Positions 1-8,925 of a stretch of DNA of 64,000 nucleotides are shown one piece after another. The stretch is from Clostridiales bacterium (GTDB taxonomy: Bacteria; Bacillota; Clostridia; Oscillospirales; Acutalibacteraceae), in the NCBI GenBank assembly GCA_024690965.1, contig JAILOG010000013.1, forward strand, positions 91,125 to 155,124. Direction: 5' to 3'. Positions within the stretch are counted from its first letter, which is position 1. Each line of letters opens with the position of its first letter. The notes beneath the pieces were generated by a model. It saw only the letters and a list, made by a program, of their open reading frames with translations, was not told the origin of the DNA and made no database searches. Made by a program: the position numbers and the translations under genes.

Positions 1-1222
1 GATCTACAAGAACATATCCGTCCATAAGAGCTCCGCCTGTGTCGGAAGCTGTGCAATAACCGTAAACCACAGAGCCGTCGGGGGATGCGATATACATTTT
101 TGTTCCGTAGGGAATTAAGTTGGGGTTGACAGCAACTCTGCCCACCTGAGCAACTTCGCCTGTGGCTGTAAGGTTGCCTGTGGCTGTGTAAGCAGTGCAG
201 GTGCCTGATATAAGCTGACTGTAAGCGATCTCATTACCGCTTGCGTCTATAAGCTTGCCGTCTGCCTGTGTAACAGTACCTGAGGAAAGCTGCTTTTTCT
301 TTTGACCCTTAAGCTCTATCTGCTCTACGGGCTCTTTTGTAACAGTTTCGCTTATAACTTCTTTGCTGTCCTTTTTGCCGTCTACATATTTTACTTTGTA
401 TACAACTTCTTTAGAACCTTTTTCACCGTACTGTGTTACCTGTACGTCTCCGATGTAAACATCTTTTGAGTTCTTGCTTATTGTTTCAAAGGGGATTTCT
501 TTTGTTTTTGTTACCTCTTTATATTCAACTCTTTTTACAGTGATTTTTAAGTTATCGGTAAGCTCTGAATCGATCGCGGGCTCAATGATATCGTCTTTGG
601 CTGTCTCAATACCGGCGGATTTAAGAGCCTGAGCGACTGTTGTACCCGTAACTTTTACTTTTTGTGTTTTGCCGTCGGCTTTGATTGATACTGTTGTATA
701 GTGGTCAACCTTTATTGTCATATCGGCTTTGAGCTCTGCGCTCATATCGGGTGTAACAATGTCGTCGCTGTCTACTTTAATGGAAAGAGATTTTAAGGCG
801 TCGGATACATTTCCCATATTAAATGTTTCTACGGATTCTTCACCGTCAACTATCATTTTAACGTCGAATGCTCTGTAAACGGTAATATCAAGATTACCTG
901 ATGAATCCTTATTGCTTACAACAATATCGTCATCGCCGTACATTATACCGGCGGACTGAAGAACACCGTCTGTATCGTCTCCGTTAAATGTAAGTATTGA
1001 AACGACCTTTTCGCCGTCTACTATATTAGCGGTTCTGCTTCGCGCGGCTGCCGATATGGCTGTGCCTGCCAAAATAGCTATGGCAACAGATATAGCAGCT
1101 ATTTTTTTAGCGCCCATCTGTTTTGGGCTGAGGCGTTTTGCCGCCGAAGATATTTTAGACAATATTGTATGTTCCTTTTTATCTGTCTTTTGTATGTTTT
1201 CAGTGGTTTGTTTCTTAGACAT
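1..1222 (-). CDS. Rpf/YabE-like cell-wall protein (DUF348-G5-3D), 3' end cut off by window edge
   Basis: About 407 codons are visible and the gene runs out of the window at its 3' end. The N-terminus is cytosolic and Lys-rich, followed by a membrane anchor near residues 40-58 (IAAISVAIAILAGTA). Then come about three ubiquitin-like DUF348 units (residues about 65-220), a G5 domain (residues about 225-300, with EVVYKVKYVDGKK), and a 3D domain beginning near CTAYTATGN with ASDTGGAL close to the window edge. This is the architecture of Bacillus YabE/YuiC and resuscitation-promoting-factor-like proteins. By family its role is peptidoglycan cleavage at the outer face of the membrane (lytic transglycosylase-like fold). 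The ATG at 1222 has AAGGAG (1233-1238) ten bases upstream, and a consensus promoter lies at 1317-1345. The final Asp of the 3D domain may lie beyond base 1. Confidence 0.85.
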   Translation of the reverse strand, partial: MSKKQTTENIQKTDKKEHTILSKISSAAKRLSPKQMGAKKIAAISVAIAILAGTAISAAARSRTANIVDGEKVVSILTFNGDDTDGVLQSAGIMYGDDDIVVSNKDSSGNLDITVYRAFDVKMIVDGEESVETFNMGNVSDALKSLSIKVDSDDIVTPDMSAELKADMTIKVDHYTTVSIKADGKTQKVKVTGTTVAQALKSAGIETAKDDIIEPAIDSELTDNLKITVKRVEYKEVTKTKEIPFETISKNSKDVYIGDVQVTQYGEKGSKEVVYKVKYVDGKKDSKEVISETVTKEPVEQIELKGQKKKQLSSGTVTQADGKLIDASGNEIAYSQLISGTCTAYTATGNLTATGEVAQVGRVAVNPNLIPYGTKMYIASPDGSVVYGYCTASDTGGALMDGYVLVD

Positions 1223-1316
1223 AAAGTAAAAACTCCTTACTTTGTAACACTTTTGTAGTCTTACATTTCTTGTGATTTTTAAATTTGTGCTCGCGGTTTT
1301 TTAAGCCACGGGCGCT

Positions 1317-1345
1317 ATTATATAGCAACAGTGATTAAACGTCAA
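1317..1345 (-). promoter_or_regulatory. Sigma-A promoter of the Rpf/YabE-like gene
   Basis: On the minus strand, TTGACG (1340-1345), a 17-base spacer and TATAAT (1317-1322). It leaves a leader of about 85 nt that can form a small GC-rich hairpin (CGTGG/CCGCG) just after the start of transcription. Confidence 0.8.
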
Positions 1346-1814
1346 GCTAAAAAAAGCGTATTGTTTTGTGCAATTTCACCTAAAAAGCAGGACTTGAAAT
1401 TTGGCGTTGTCAAAATGTCATTAATATTTATTCTTTAATTCAAATATTTTTATAAAATTAAACAAAATAATAAGTAACAAAATAATTACAAAGGGTAACA
1501 AAAGGACATTTTTTATTAATTGTTGATGCAAAAAATTAACCAAAAACCAAATAACCTTGTATATAACAATGCTTTTAAAAAAAGAGCTTATGTTAATTAT
1601 TTAACAAACTAATCGACGATAATTGGCAAAATTCTTGTTTTAAAGCCGATTTTTTCTCTGATTTTACCCGATTTCAATGAAAATAGGGAACATATTACCG
1701 ATTTTCTATTGTGCTTATCGCCGAAAATGCCCCTATGATGATATTTTGCTTGAAATATTCAGCTTTTTTTACGTATTTTTTTAAATTCGGACAAGCTTTT
1801 TAAAGTTAATAAAT
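1346..1814. other. AT-rich intergenic stretch, no gene seen
   Basis: Very AT-rich DNA between the Rpf-like promoter and the terminator of the lysis cassette. I see no ORF with a ribosome binding site, no RNA gene and no convincing structured RNA. In particular I could not match the conserved blocks of a c-di-AMP (ydaO) riboswitch, which sometimes precedes such wall hydrolase genes. Confidence 0.5.
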
Positions 1815-1861
1815 AATAAAAAAAGCTTGACTCTGAGCGAATTTTACGCAGAGCCAAGCTT
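1815..1861 (-). terminator. Rho-independent terminator after holin gene
   Basis: Stem AAGCTTGGCTCTGCG pairs with CGCTCAGAGTCAAGCTT across a short AT loop (1823-1861). On the minus strand it is followed by a T-rich tract (1815-1824). It sits 19 bases past the holin stop codon. Confidence 0.85.
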
Positions 1862-1879
1862 AAATTTAACAATAGCTTT

Positions 1880-2416
1880 TTACAACGTGCTGTTTTTATC
1901 GTCATTGTTTTGAGATGTCAGGCTCTTTTTATCATCATTCTCTTTTTGTTTTAGTTTTGTTTTGGATTTCTTTGGGGTATTTTCGTAAAGCTGCTGTGAA
2001 GATCTTCTCAGTTGCAATAGTACGCTTTTCAGCTTTTTGGGGAGAGGGATCATAACAGACGCGTTTTCAAGAACCGAAAGCCCTTCGTTGCATATAAAGA
2101 ACATAATGGTTATTTCTCTTATCGGAACCACTTCAGGCATAATGCGCTGTATTGCCGTGCTCATTCCCACAACGAGAAATATAACGAATTTTTTTATAAT
2201 ACCTTTAAATCCAACGTTGCTCGAAAGCTTTTTCAAGTATATCGCTTTTACGACACCCGTCAAATAGTCCACAATGACCATACTCAAGAGTGTCGTAAGC
2301 AAAGCGTCCGCACCGCCCAAAAACCACACAAGCACACCGCCTATAACAGAAAAATCTATACTTAATCTGTTGAATAAATAATTGTTTGAATACAGAATTT
2401 CTTTCAGCTTATCCAT
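1880..2416 (-). CDS. Phage-type holin (phage_holin_4 / toxin-secretion holin family)
   Basis: 178 residues. Three to four hydrophobic segments (near 20-35, 38-58, 72-92 and 96-115) are followed by a charged Lys/Asp/Asn-rich tail, which is the layout of Pfam PF05105 holins such as those in clostridial phages and TcdE. Holins form membrane lesions that release a muralytic enzyme. Here the gene lies four bases after the stop of a GH25 lysozyme, so the two form a lysis cassette. No tail, capsid or integrase gene is present nearby, so this is either a phage remnant or a domesticated release system. The start at 2416 has only a weak Shine-Dalgarno (AAGAAGTG), consistent with coupling to the upstream lysozyme. 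Confidence 0.82.
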   Translation of the reverse strand: MDKLKEILYSNNYLFNRLSIDFSVIGGVLVWFLGGADALLTTLLSMVIVDYLTGVVKAIYLKKLSSNVGFKGIIKKFVIFLVVGMSTAIQRIMPEVVPIREITIMFFICNEGLSVLENASVMIPLPKKLKSVLLQLRRSSQQLYENTPKKSKTKLKQKENDDKKSLTSQNNDDKNSTL

Positions 2417-2420
2417 TTAA

Positions 2421-3470
2421 TCACTTCTTTACGGCAATCTTAAGCTTTTGCCCTGCGTAAATGATATTGGGATCGGCTATCTTGTTATCTTTTGCTATTT
2501 TTGCAACAGTTGTTTTATATTTAGCGGCAATAGCAGATAAGGTATCTCCCTTTTTCACTGTGTAAGTGATATATTCATCTTTTTGCGCAGGCGCGGAAGT
2601 TGCCGCGGCCGTTTTTATTTTAAGCTTTTGTCCGGGGTATATGATATCCGGATTTGAAATGTTGTTGTCCTTAGCGATTTTTGCAACGGTAGTCTTATAC
2701 TTTGCCGCAATAGCCGAAAGAGTGTCTCCGCTTTTAACTGTATAAGTTACAGTTTTAACTGTATCGGTTGACGGCGCTTGCGCTGGAGGGGTGTCATCTT
2801 TTGGCTTCTCCTGTTGAGTATTCTGTTTCGAATAACCGTTTAGCCCGTGTTCTTTTATATATTTGGGATAATCCTTATACATATAATCTTTGTCTACTGC
2901 GCCCGTAATGCCCGCAAGTGTGGTTGAGTCTATATAATTTGTTGAGCCGCCGTATTGCCACAAGCCGCAGTTATAATCCTTTTTGCGGCTCCACTGCGCG
3001 AGCCACAGCTCATATTTAGGAAACAGCTTATCGTAATCGAGATAGTTTACAAGCCAGTTGGGGTTTGTATAAATGCCTACCAAATAGCCTGCCTTTTTAA
3101 CAATTTCGCAAAATTTAAGGGCTATTTTGGTGCAGTTAGCCTTTCCCGTTTTTGCAATTGCCGATTCTTCCATGTCGTAGTAAACGGGCATGTCGAACTT
3201 GTGACCTTTTATACACGATAAAAAGTACTTTGCTTCTTTTTCGGCTTCACTTACCGTTGTCGCGTAAGCGTAGTGATAAGCTCCCACGTGTATACCTACA
3301 TCTTTAAAGCCCTTAATGTTTGTTTCAAACTGATTATCTTTTTGGTTTGCCTCCCAGCCGAAGCTTGCGCGGCATATGGCAAATTTGATGTTTTGGGACG
3401 CCACCTTTTTATAATTAATGTTTTTCTGCCAGGTAGAAACGTCGATGCCTTTAGAAATATAATCAGACAT
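2421..3470 (-). CDS. GH25 lysozyme with two C-terminal LysM domains (endolysin)
   Basis: 349 residues. The GH25 catalytic domain covers about residues 1-195, with the N-terminal GIDVSTWQ strand and the catalytic Asp/Glu motif YYDMEES. It hydrolyses the MurNAc-GlcNAc bond of peptidoglycan. A Pro/Thr-rich linker leads to two near-identical LysM modules of about 45 residues (each with [19 protein letters not shown] or a close variant), which bind wall glycan. There is no signal peptide, so export must depend on the holin encoded just downstream. I placed the start at the ATG at 3470: AAGGAG (3479-3484) is eight bases away, whereas the GTG at 3479 overlaps that Shine-Dalgarno. Confidence 0.9.
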   Translation of the reverse strand: MSDYISKGIDVSTWQKNINYKKVASQNIKFAICRASFGWEANQKDNQFETNIKGFKDVGIHVGAYHYAYATTVSEAEKEAKYFLSCIKGHKFDMPVYYDMEESAIAKTGKANCTKIALKFCEIVKKAGYLVGIYTNPNWLVNYLDYDKLFPKYELWLAQWSRKKDYNCGLWQYGGSTNYIDSTTLAGITGAVDKDYMYKDYPKYIKEHGLNGYSKQNTQQEKPKDDTPPAQAPSTDTVKTVTYTVKSGDTLSAIAAKYKTTVAKIAKDNNISNPDIIYPGQKLKIKTAAATSAPAQKDEYITYTVKKGDTLSAIAAKYKTTVAKIAKDNKIADPNIIYAGQKLKIAVKK

Positions 3471-3576
3471 ATAATGCACTCCTTGTAATAAATTTCCTTC
3501 CCGTATATAATCGTAAACATATAATATTTCGATAAAAGTATAGAAATAAAGGAAGAAAATCTTTAAATTATAATTA

Positions 3577-3610
3577 AAAGCCGAATTTCCCGCAAAAGAG
3601 ATTCGGCTTT
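3577..3610 (-). terminator. Hairpin terminator, probably for the Cys-rich gene
   Basis: AAAGCCGAAT pairs with ATTCGGCTTT. On the minus strand the stem is followed by a T-rich stretch (TTTTAATTATAATTT). It lies about 190 bases past the stop of the Cys-rich gene, so the transcript would include the inverted repeat at 3611-3773. Confidence 0.6.
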
Positions 3611-3773
3611 CAAAGCTTATTCACAAAAAGCTTTGTAAAATGATTATTAATGTTTATTTGCTGCAAAAAGCGAAAACAAGCTTTCCGGCAAATAATTCGC
3701 AAAAGCAAATTATAATGGCTTTTTAACAGCAAATAAATATGTTTTTCATAACTTATTTGTGAACAGCTTTTGC
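3611..3773. repeat. Long imperfect inverted repeat
   Basis: Two nested arm pairs. The outer arms are 3611-3635 and 3750-3773 (shared TTTGTGAA core and AAGCTT-like flanks). The inner arms are 3651-3671 and 3718-3740 (TTTATTTGCTG against CAGCAAATAAA, plus AAAAAGC against GCTTTTT). The whole could fold into one stem of about 160 nt. No coding capacity. It could be a MITE-like element or a structured 3' UTR. Confidence 0.6.
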
Positions 3774-3802
3774 ATCGGCATTATTAACTACAGGCGGGGT
3801 TA

Positions 3803-4600
3803 TCAGTCTCCGCAGGATGTCTGGCAGTGCTGTCCCTCGGGAAAAAATTCATTTGTGGGGAATTTTATTCTTTGGAACATTTCGCAGGGGTCTTCGTTTG
3901 TCGTTTTACATTCCTTGCAAGGTATGCAGTAATCGTAAGCGTGAACGAGCATTTGCACATTACGTACGATTTGCACCATAGAGAACATACCTATGGAAAC
4001 GAGAACGTGTTTTTCTCCGCTTGAGGCAAATGTGCCGCCGTAGAGAGCCGCTATGCTTTCGGGTATATACTGGCAAAGAGTGCAGCTTGGTCCGTAGCCG
4101 TTGCAAATAAGCCTTGCGCCCAAAGAAATTGGGTCTGCTGTTTGAACGTTTGCTTTGGGAAGATTGCTCACGCTTACGTTTTCCGTCTCTTCACCTGTTG
4201 CCGCCGAGGTATACATTTTCACACTGCCCTCGCTGCCGTACATAACGGTTTGCTTTGTGAAAACAGCCAAGCCTTTTACAAGCGTAGACGCGCTTGTTGT
4301 TTGTGTTACCACTTCAAGCAATACATTGAAGTAGTATGTTATGTTCACGGTAAAATAGCCTTTATGAAACGGCATTGGCTCTAATTCTACATTAACGTCT
4401 ATTATTTCTGTGTCTTTTATTTTTACGCTTGTGGCGGCGTCTATTGTGGGTTGATCACCCACCGCGAAATAAACGCACATATCCTCAAGGCAGTCTTTGC
4501 TTCCGCAGCTGTCATACACGCGCATAACATCTATGCATACTGCGTCGTCTCCTGCGCCTTCAACAGAGTTGCGGCAGCTTGAGTTTACATTATCAGCCAT
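3803..4600 (-). CDS. Cys-rich protein of unknown function
   Basis: 265 residues with about 14 cysteines, many near the two ends (for example YDSCGSKDCLEDMC near the start, PCKECKT and HCQTSCGD near the end). There is no signal peptide and no membrane segment. The middle looks beta-rich, with alternating Val/Thr stretches. Cys-rich proteins beginning this way recur in spore-forming Clostridia as hypothetical proteins, and a spore-surface role would fit the disulfide potential, but that is inference. The start at 4600 has a strong AGGAGG seven bases upstream. No sigma-A promoter is visible upstream, only two CATATG motifs, so a different sigma factor is possible. It is divergent from nadD. Confidence 0.7.
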   Translation of the reverse strand: MADNVNSSCRNSVEGAGDDAVCIDVMRVYDSCGSKDCLEDMCVYFAVGDQPTIDAATSVKIKDTEIIDVNVELEPMPFHKGYFTVNITYYFNVLLEVVTQTTSASTLVKGLAVFTKQTVMYGSEGSVKMYTSAATGEETENVSVSNLPKANVQTADPISLGARLICNGYGPSCTLCQYIPESIAALYGGTFASSGEKHVLVSIGMFSMVQIVRNVQMLVHAYDYCIPCKECKTTNEDPCEMFQRIKFPTNEFFPEGQHCQTSCGD

Positions 4601-4734
4601 AAAAAATCCTCCTGTCCCAAAAATTAAAGAAGTGCATTTTTACCCTCTGACATACATATGTTAGGCTCCATATGCTGCGAGATTAATACATATTATGCAA
4701 AGTTAAAAAATGTGACACAATAAAAGCGTAATAA

Positions 4735-4763
4735 TTGACTTTTCATTAAATGTGTGTCATAAT
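4735..4763 (+). promoter_or_regulatory. Promoter of the nadD operon
   Basis: TTGACT (4735-4740), 17-base spacer, CATAAT (4758-4763), about 40 bases before the nadD ATG. Confidence 0.65.
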
Positions 4764-4804
4764 CAATACCGTTGATTAAGTTTACATTGTGCGGTGATAG
4801 GACA

Positions 4805-5404
4805 ATGAAAAAAACAGGTCTTTACGGGGGCAGTTTTGATCCCGTACATAACGGGCATATAAAAACCGCCTTGGTGTTTAAAGAGCAAATGGATCTTGAT
4901 AAGGTACTGATAATGCCGGCAAAGCGTCCTCCCAACAAACTCAACGCAGAATTGGCGGATAATTACCACAGAATTACAATGTGCAAGCTTGCATTTGAAG
5001 GTTATAAAGGCTTTGAGATAAGCGATGCAGAGATAAAACGCAGAGGTGTGAGCTACACCTGCGACACACTGAAAAGCCTGTCACCGGAAAAGTTTGGCAG
5101 AATATACCTTTTGTGCGGCGCCGATATGTTCTTAACTTTGCAAAACTGGAAAGACCCCGATGTCATTTTTTCTCTTGCGGATATTGTAACCGTGCCGAGA
5201 GATAAAGACGATCTATGTGTGCTTGAGGAACACAAAAAAGCTCTTGAAAAGCTTGGGGCGAGAATCCACATAATAGACACCCCTAAAATTGATGTAAGCT
5301 CAACACAGATAAGGAAAATGATATCGGAAAACAAAAGCATAGCGGGGCTTGTGCCGAAAAGCGTAGAAAATTATATATACGAAAAAGGATTATACGGGGG
5401 ATGA
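4805..5404 (+). CDS. nadD: Nicotinate-nucleotide adenylyltransferase
   Basis: 199 residues. Makes nicotinate adenine dinucleotide from nicotinate mononucleotide and ATP, the penultimate step of NAD synthesis, in the cytosol. The nucleotidyltransferase signature GGSFDPVHNGH is at residues about 8-18 and the C-terminal SSTQIR motif that contacts ATP phosphates is near residue 164. A longer frame opens at a TTG at 4772, but the ATG at 4805 directly precedes the conserved KKTGLYGGSFD strand and is preferred, although its Shine-Dalgarno (GATAGGA) is modest. The stop overlaps the start of yqeK (ATGA), indicating translational coupling. Confidence 0.95.
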   Translation: MKKTGLYGGSFDPVHNGHIKTALVFKEQMDLDKVLIMPAKRPPNKLNAELADNYHRITMCKLAFEGYKGFEISDAEIKRRGVSYTCDTLKSLSPEKFGRIYLLCGADMFLTLQNWKDPDVIFSLADIVTVPRDKDDLCVLEEHKKALEKLGARIHIIDTPKIDVSSTQIRKMISENKSIAGLVPKSVENYIYEKGLYGG

Positions 5405-5982
5405 CTGAGTTGTCTTGTTACGAAGAATACAAATCGCTCATTAAAACCAAAATGGGTGAAAAACGCTATATTCACAGCGTAAATATGGCTAAACAGGCTG
5501 TGCATTTGGCTGAAAAATACGGAGCTGATGTTGAGAAGGCGGAGACAGCGGGTATCTTGCACGACATAACAAAAGAAATGCCCGAAGATGAACAGTTGCA
5601 ATTGATGAAAAAATCGGGTATAATACTTACAAAATTACAAATGACAGCCCCAAAGCTGTGGCACTCGATAAGCGGAGCGTGCTATATACGCGACGTGCTT
5701 AATATAAAGGACGAAGACATATTTAACGCCGTAAGGTACCACACAACGGGAAGAAGCGGAATGAGCCTGCTTGAAAAGGTTATTTTTATAGCTGATTTCA
5801 CGGGTGAGGAACGCGACTACAACGGCGCCGAGGAAATGAAACAGGCTGCCGAAGAAAGCCTTGAAAAGGCTATGGAGATAGGCCTTGCGTTCAGCATAAG
5901 CGATCTTGTGAGCCGCAGAATGACAGTAGCCACTGAAACGCTTGACGCTTATAACGAACTGATGATGAATAAAAATATTTAA
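5401..5982 (+). CDS. yqeK: HD-domain hydrolase YqeK (symmetrical Ap4A hydrolase family)
   Basis: 193 residues. HD-superfamily metal site: an early His (RYIHSVNMAK), the HD pair in ILHDITKEM (residues about 51-59), a later His in LWHSISG and RYHTTG, and an Asp in IADFTGEER. Gram-positive YqeK proteins split diadenosine tetraphosphate symmetrically into ADP and are almost always encoded next to nadD. The ATG overlaps the nadD stop codon. Length and motif order are normal for the family. Confidence 0.93.
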   Translation: MTELSCYEEYKSLIKTKMGEKRYIHSVNMAKQAVHLAEKYGADVEKAETAGILHDITKEMPEDEQLQLMKKSGIILTKLQMTAPKLWHSISGACYIRDVLNIKDEDIFNAVRYHTTGRSGMSLLEKVIFIADFTGEERDYNGAEEMKQAAEESLEKAMEIGLAFSISDLVSRRMTVATETLDAYNELMMNKNI

Positions 5983-6003
5983 AATAAACAGAGAGGTATA
6001 ATT

Positions 6004-6354
6004 ATGACAGCATTGGAACAGGCAAAAACAGCCGCAAAGGCACTGCTTTCTAAAAAAGGACTTAACGTAAAAATTATAGGCGTAGACGACGTAACCACAC
6101 TTGCGGATTATTTTGTAATAGGAACAGGAACAAACAGCACGCAGGTAAAGGCGCTTGCCGAAGAAGTGGAATATCAGCTTGACAACGCGGGGATAAGCGT
6201 CAGTCATATTGAGGGTCACCGCAACAATTCTTGGGTGCTTCTGGACTATGTAGATATCATCGTTCACGTTTTTTCCGAAGAAGCAAGAGAATATTACGAC
6301 CTTGAAAGATTGTGGCAGGACGGCACAGAGATAGATATTACCGACTTGGACTGA
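6004..6354 (+). CDS. rsfS: Ribosomal silencing factor RsfS
   Basis: 116 residues, typical for the YbeB/Iojap family. It binds ribosomal protein uL14 on the 50S subunit and blocks subunit joining when nutrients are short. Family features are [17 protein letters not shown], the [15 protein letters not shown] segment and the terminal [15 protein letters not shown] helix. AGAGAGG precedes the ATG. It lies between yqeK and leuS in the usual Clostridia order. Confidence 0.95.
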   Translation: MTALEQAKTAAKALLSKKGLNVKIIGVDDVTTLADYFVIGTGTNSTQVKALAEEVEYQLDNAGISVSHIEGHRNNSWVLLDYVDIIVHVFSEEAREYYDLERLWQDGTEIDITDLD

Positions 6355-6373
6355 TAAGCGGAGGAATCATAAA

Positions 6374-8782
6374 TTGAAATACGATCATAAATCAATAGAG
6401 AAAAAATGGCAGAAGGTTTGGGATGAAACAGGCGTTTTTAACGCAACCGAAGATACAAACAAAAAGAAATTTTACGCGCTTATAGAGTTTCCCTATCCAT
6501 CGGGGCAGGGTTTGCACGTAGGACATCCCCGCCCTTATACCGCGCTTGACGTTGTGGCGAGAAAGCGCAGATTAAACGGATATAACGTGCTTTATCCCAT
6601 CGGTTGGGACGCTTTTGGTTTGCCTACCGAAAATTACGCTATAAAGAACCATATTCACCCTGAGATCGTTACAGAAAAAAACATAGCGCGCTTTAAGCAG
6701 CAGATAAAATCTCTGGGTATTTCCTTTGACTGGAGCCGTGAGATAAACACAACCGATCCGGAATATTTCAAATGGACGCAATGGATATTCCTGCAGCTTT
6801 TAAAGCACGGATTGGCTTATAAAAAGGAAATGGCTGTAAACTGGTGCACCTCATGTAAATGCGTTCTCGCAAACGAAGAGGTTGTAAACGGCGTTTGCGA
6901 GCGTTGCTCAAGCGAGGTTGTCAGAAAGGTAAAATCTCAGTGGATGCTGAAAATAACCGCTTATGCCGAGAGGCTTATAAACGACCTTGATACGGTAGAT
7001 TATCCCGAGCGCGTAAAAGCTCAGCAGCGCAACTGGATAGGACGCTCCACGGGAGCCGAAGTGGATTTCGACACCACCGCAGGCGATAAGCTTACGATAT
7101 ATACTACACGCCCCGATACTATTTTCGGCGCGACATATATGGTAATATCGCCGGAGCATCCATATCTTGAAAAATGGAAAGGCTTACTTAAAAATAATGA
7201 TGAAATAAGCGAATATCAGGCTATGGCGGCGCGCAAATCCGACTTTGAGCGCACAGAGGGCAACAAAGAGAAAACAGGAGTACGCCTTGAAGGTGTTGAG
7301 GCGATAAACCCTGCAAACGGCAAAAACATATCTATATTCATTTCCGACTATGTTCTCGTGTCTTACGGCACGGGAGCCATTATGGCAGTGCCCGGTCATG
7401 ATACGCGTGACTGGGAATTCGCGAAGAAATTTGGTTTGCCGATAATAGAAGTTGTAAAGGGCGGAAATATAGAAGAAGCCGCGTTTACCGACTGCGCCGC
7501 AGGCGTAATGGTAAATTCGGACTTCTTATCGGGTATGACCGTTGAAGACGCCAAAAAGGCTATAGTCGATTATTTGACGGAAAAGGGTATAGGACATGAA
7601 AAGGTAAATTACAAGCTCCGTGATTGGATATTCTCGCGTCAAAGATATTGGGGTGAGCCGATACCTGTTATCCACTGCCCAAAATGCGGTATTGTTCCTC
7701 TCAAAGAGAGCGATCTGCCGCTTAAGTTGCCTATGGTGGAATCTTATGAGCCGACGGACAACGGCGAATCTCCGCTTGCGAATATTGCCGATTGGGTGAA
7801 TGTAAAATGCCCCTGCTGCGGAGCCGACGCCAAGCGTGAAACAGACACAATGCCTCAGTGGGCAGGGTCTTCCTGGTATTTTATAAGATATATGGACCCG
7901 CACAATAAAGAAGCTTTGGCAGGCAAAGAGGCTCTTGATTACTGGAAAAACGTAGACTGGTATAACGGCGGCATGGAGCATACCACACTGCATTTGCTTT
8001 ACAGCAGGTTTTGGCATAAGTTCCTTTACGATATAGGCGTTGTTCCCACAGCGGAGCCGTACGCAAAGCGTACAAGCCATGGTATGATACTCGGTTCAAA
8101 CGGCGAAAAAATGAGCAAATCAAGAGGCAACGTAGTTAATCCCGATGAAATAGTTGAAGAATTCGGCGCTGATACTATGCGTCTTTACGAGATGTTTATA
8201 GGCGACTTTGAAAAAGCCGCGCCTTGGCAGCAAAACGGCGTAAAGGGCTGCCGCAGATTTGCCGACAGATATTTCAATTTGCAGGAGATACTTATAGCCG
8301 GCGACAAAATACGCCCCGAGCTTGAGTCTGCTTTCCACAAGACGATAAAAAAGGTCGGATATGACATAGAAAACCTCAAGTTTAACACCGCGATAGCCGC
8401 GCTTATGGCTTTAATGAACGATATTTACGCCGCCGGCAGCATTAATAAAGAAGAACTTAGAATATTTACGATTCTTCTCAATCCTTTTGCTCCGCATATA
8501 ACCGAAGAAGTTTACAGCGCAAATTCTTTGGGCAAAGGTCTTGTCGCGCAGGCGCAGTGGCCCGAATATGATGAGAGCAAGTGCAAAGAGGACACTGTTG
8601 AGATAGCGGTGCAGATAAACGGCAAAATTAAGGCAAGAATTAATATTGCCGCAGACTCGGATAACGATACGGCGATTTCCGCCGCGAAGGCCGACGAAAA
8701 GGTTGCCGCGGAGCTTACGGGCAAAACGGTAATAAAAGAAATATACGTAAAAGGCAAGCTGGTAAATATAGTTGCTAAGTAG
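6374..8782 (+). CDS. leuS: Leucyl-tRNA synthetase
   Basis: 802 residues. Class I synthetase that charges tRNA-Leu. The HIGH-type motif is in [12 protein letters not shown] (residues about 43-54). The CP1 editing domain carries the Thr-rich [13 protein letters not shown] motif and, later, [19 protein letters not shown] zinc-like cluster in the insert has CPKCG and CPCCG. The KMSKS loop is in [12 protein letters not shown]. The C-terminal domain ends with the expected [14 protein letters not shown]. The start is a TTG preceded by GGAGG at about nine bases. No clear terminator follows in the 143 bases before the next gene. Confidence 0.97.
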   Translation: MKYDHKSIEKKWQKVWDETGVFNATEDTNKKKFYALIEFPYPSGQGLHVGHPRPYTALDVVARKRRLNGYNVLYPIGWDAFGLPTENYAIKNHIHPEIVTEKNIARFKQQIKSLGISFDWSREINTTDPEYFKWTQWIFLQLLKHGLAYKKEMAVNWCTSCKCVLANEEVVNGVCERCSSEVVRKVKSQWMLKITAYAERLINDLDTVDYPERVKAQQRNWIGRSTGAEVDFDTTAGDKLTIYTTRPDTIFGATYMVISPEHPYLEKWKGLLKNNDEISEYQAMAARKSDFERTEGNKEKTGVRLEGVEAINPANGKNISIFISDYVLVSYGTGAIMAVPGHDTRDWEFAKKFGLPIIEVVKGGNIEEAAFTDCAAGVMVNSDFLSGMTVEDAKKAIVDYLTEKGIGHEKVNYKLRDWIFSRQRYWGEPIPVIHCPKCGIVPLKESDLPLKLPMVESYEPTDNGESPLANIADWVNVKCPCCGADAKRETDTMPQWAGSSWYFIRYMDPHNKEALAGKEALDYWKNVDWYNGGMEHTTLHLLYSRFWHKFLYDIGVVPTAEPYAKRTSHGMILGSNGEKMSKSRGNVVNPDEIVEEFGADTMRLYEMFIGDFEKAAPWQQNGVKGCRRFADRYFNLQEILIAGDKIRPELESAFHKTIKKVGYDIENLKFNTAIAALMALMNDIYAAGSINKEELRIFTILLNPFAPHITEEVYSANSLGKGLVAQAQWPEYDESKCKEDTVEIAVQINGKIKARINIAADSDNDTAISAAKADEKVAAELTGKTVIKEIYVKGKLVNIVAK

Positions 8783-8925
8783 TTTTATTTAACCTGATGC
8801 GCAAAACGAGTTGAATGAACCAAACGAATAAAATCGGTAAGAATTATATTTCCGTTTTTAATTATAGATTTATAGATGCCGGTTACGTGCAGATAAGGAA
8901 TCTTGTTTTTACGGGGAGTTGAATT

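Noticed and set aside
1223..1879. c-di-AMP (ydaO) riboswitch or other RNA upstream of the Rpf-like gene
   Set aside because: The promoter at 1317-1345 leaves a leader of only about 85 nt, and the conserved ydaO blocks are not visible.
1..4600. Prophage
   Set aside because: Only lysis genes are present in the visible part; no integrase, capsid, tail or attachment sites are seen.
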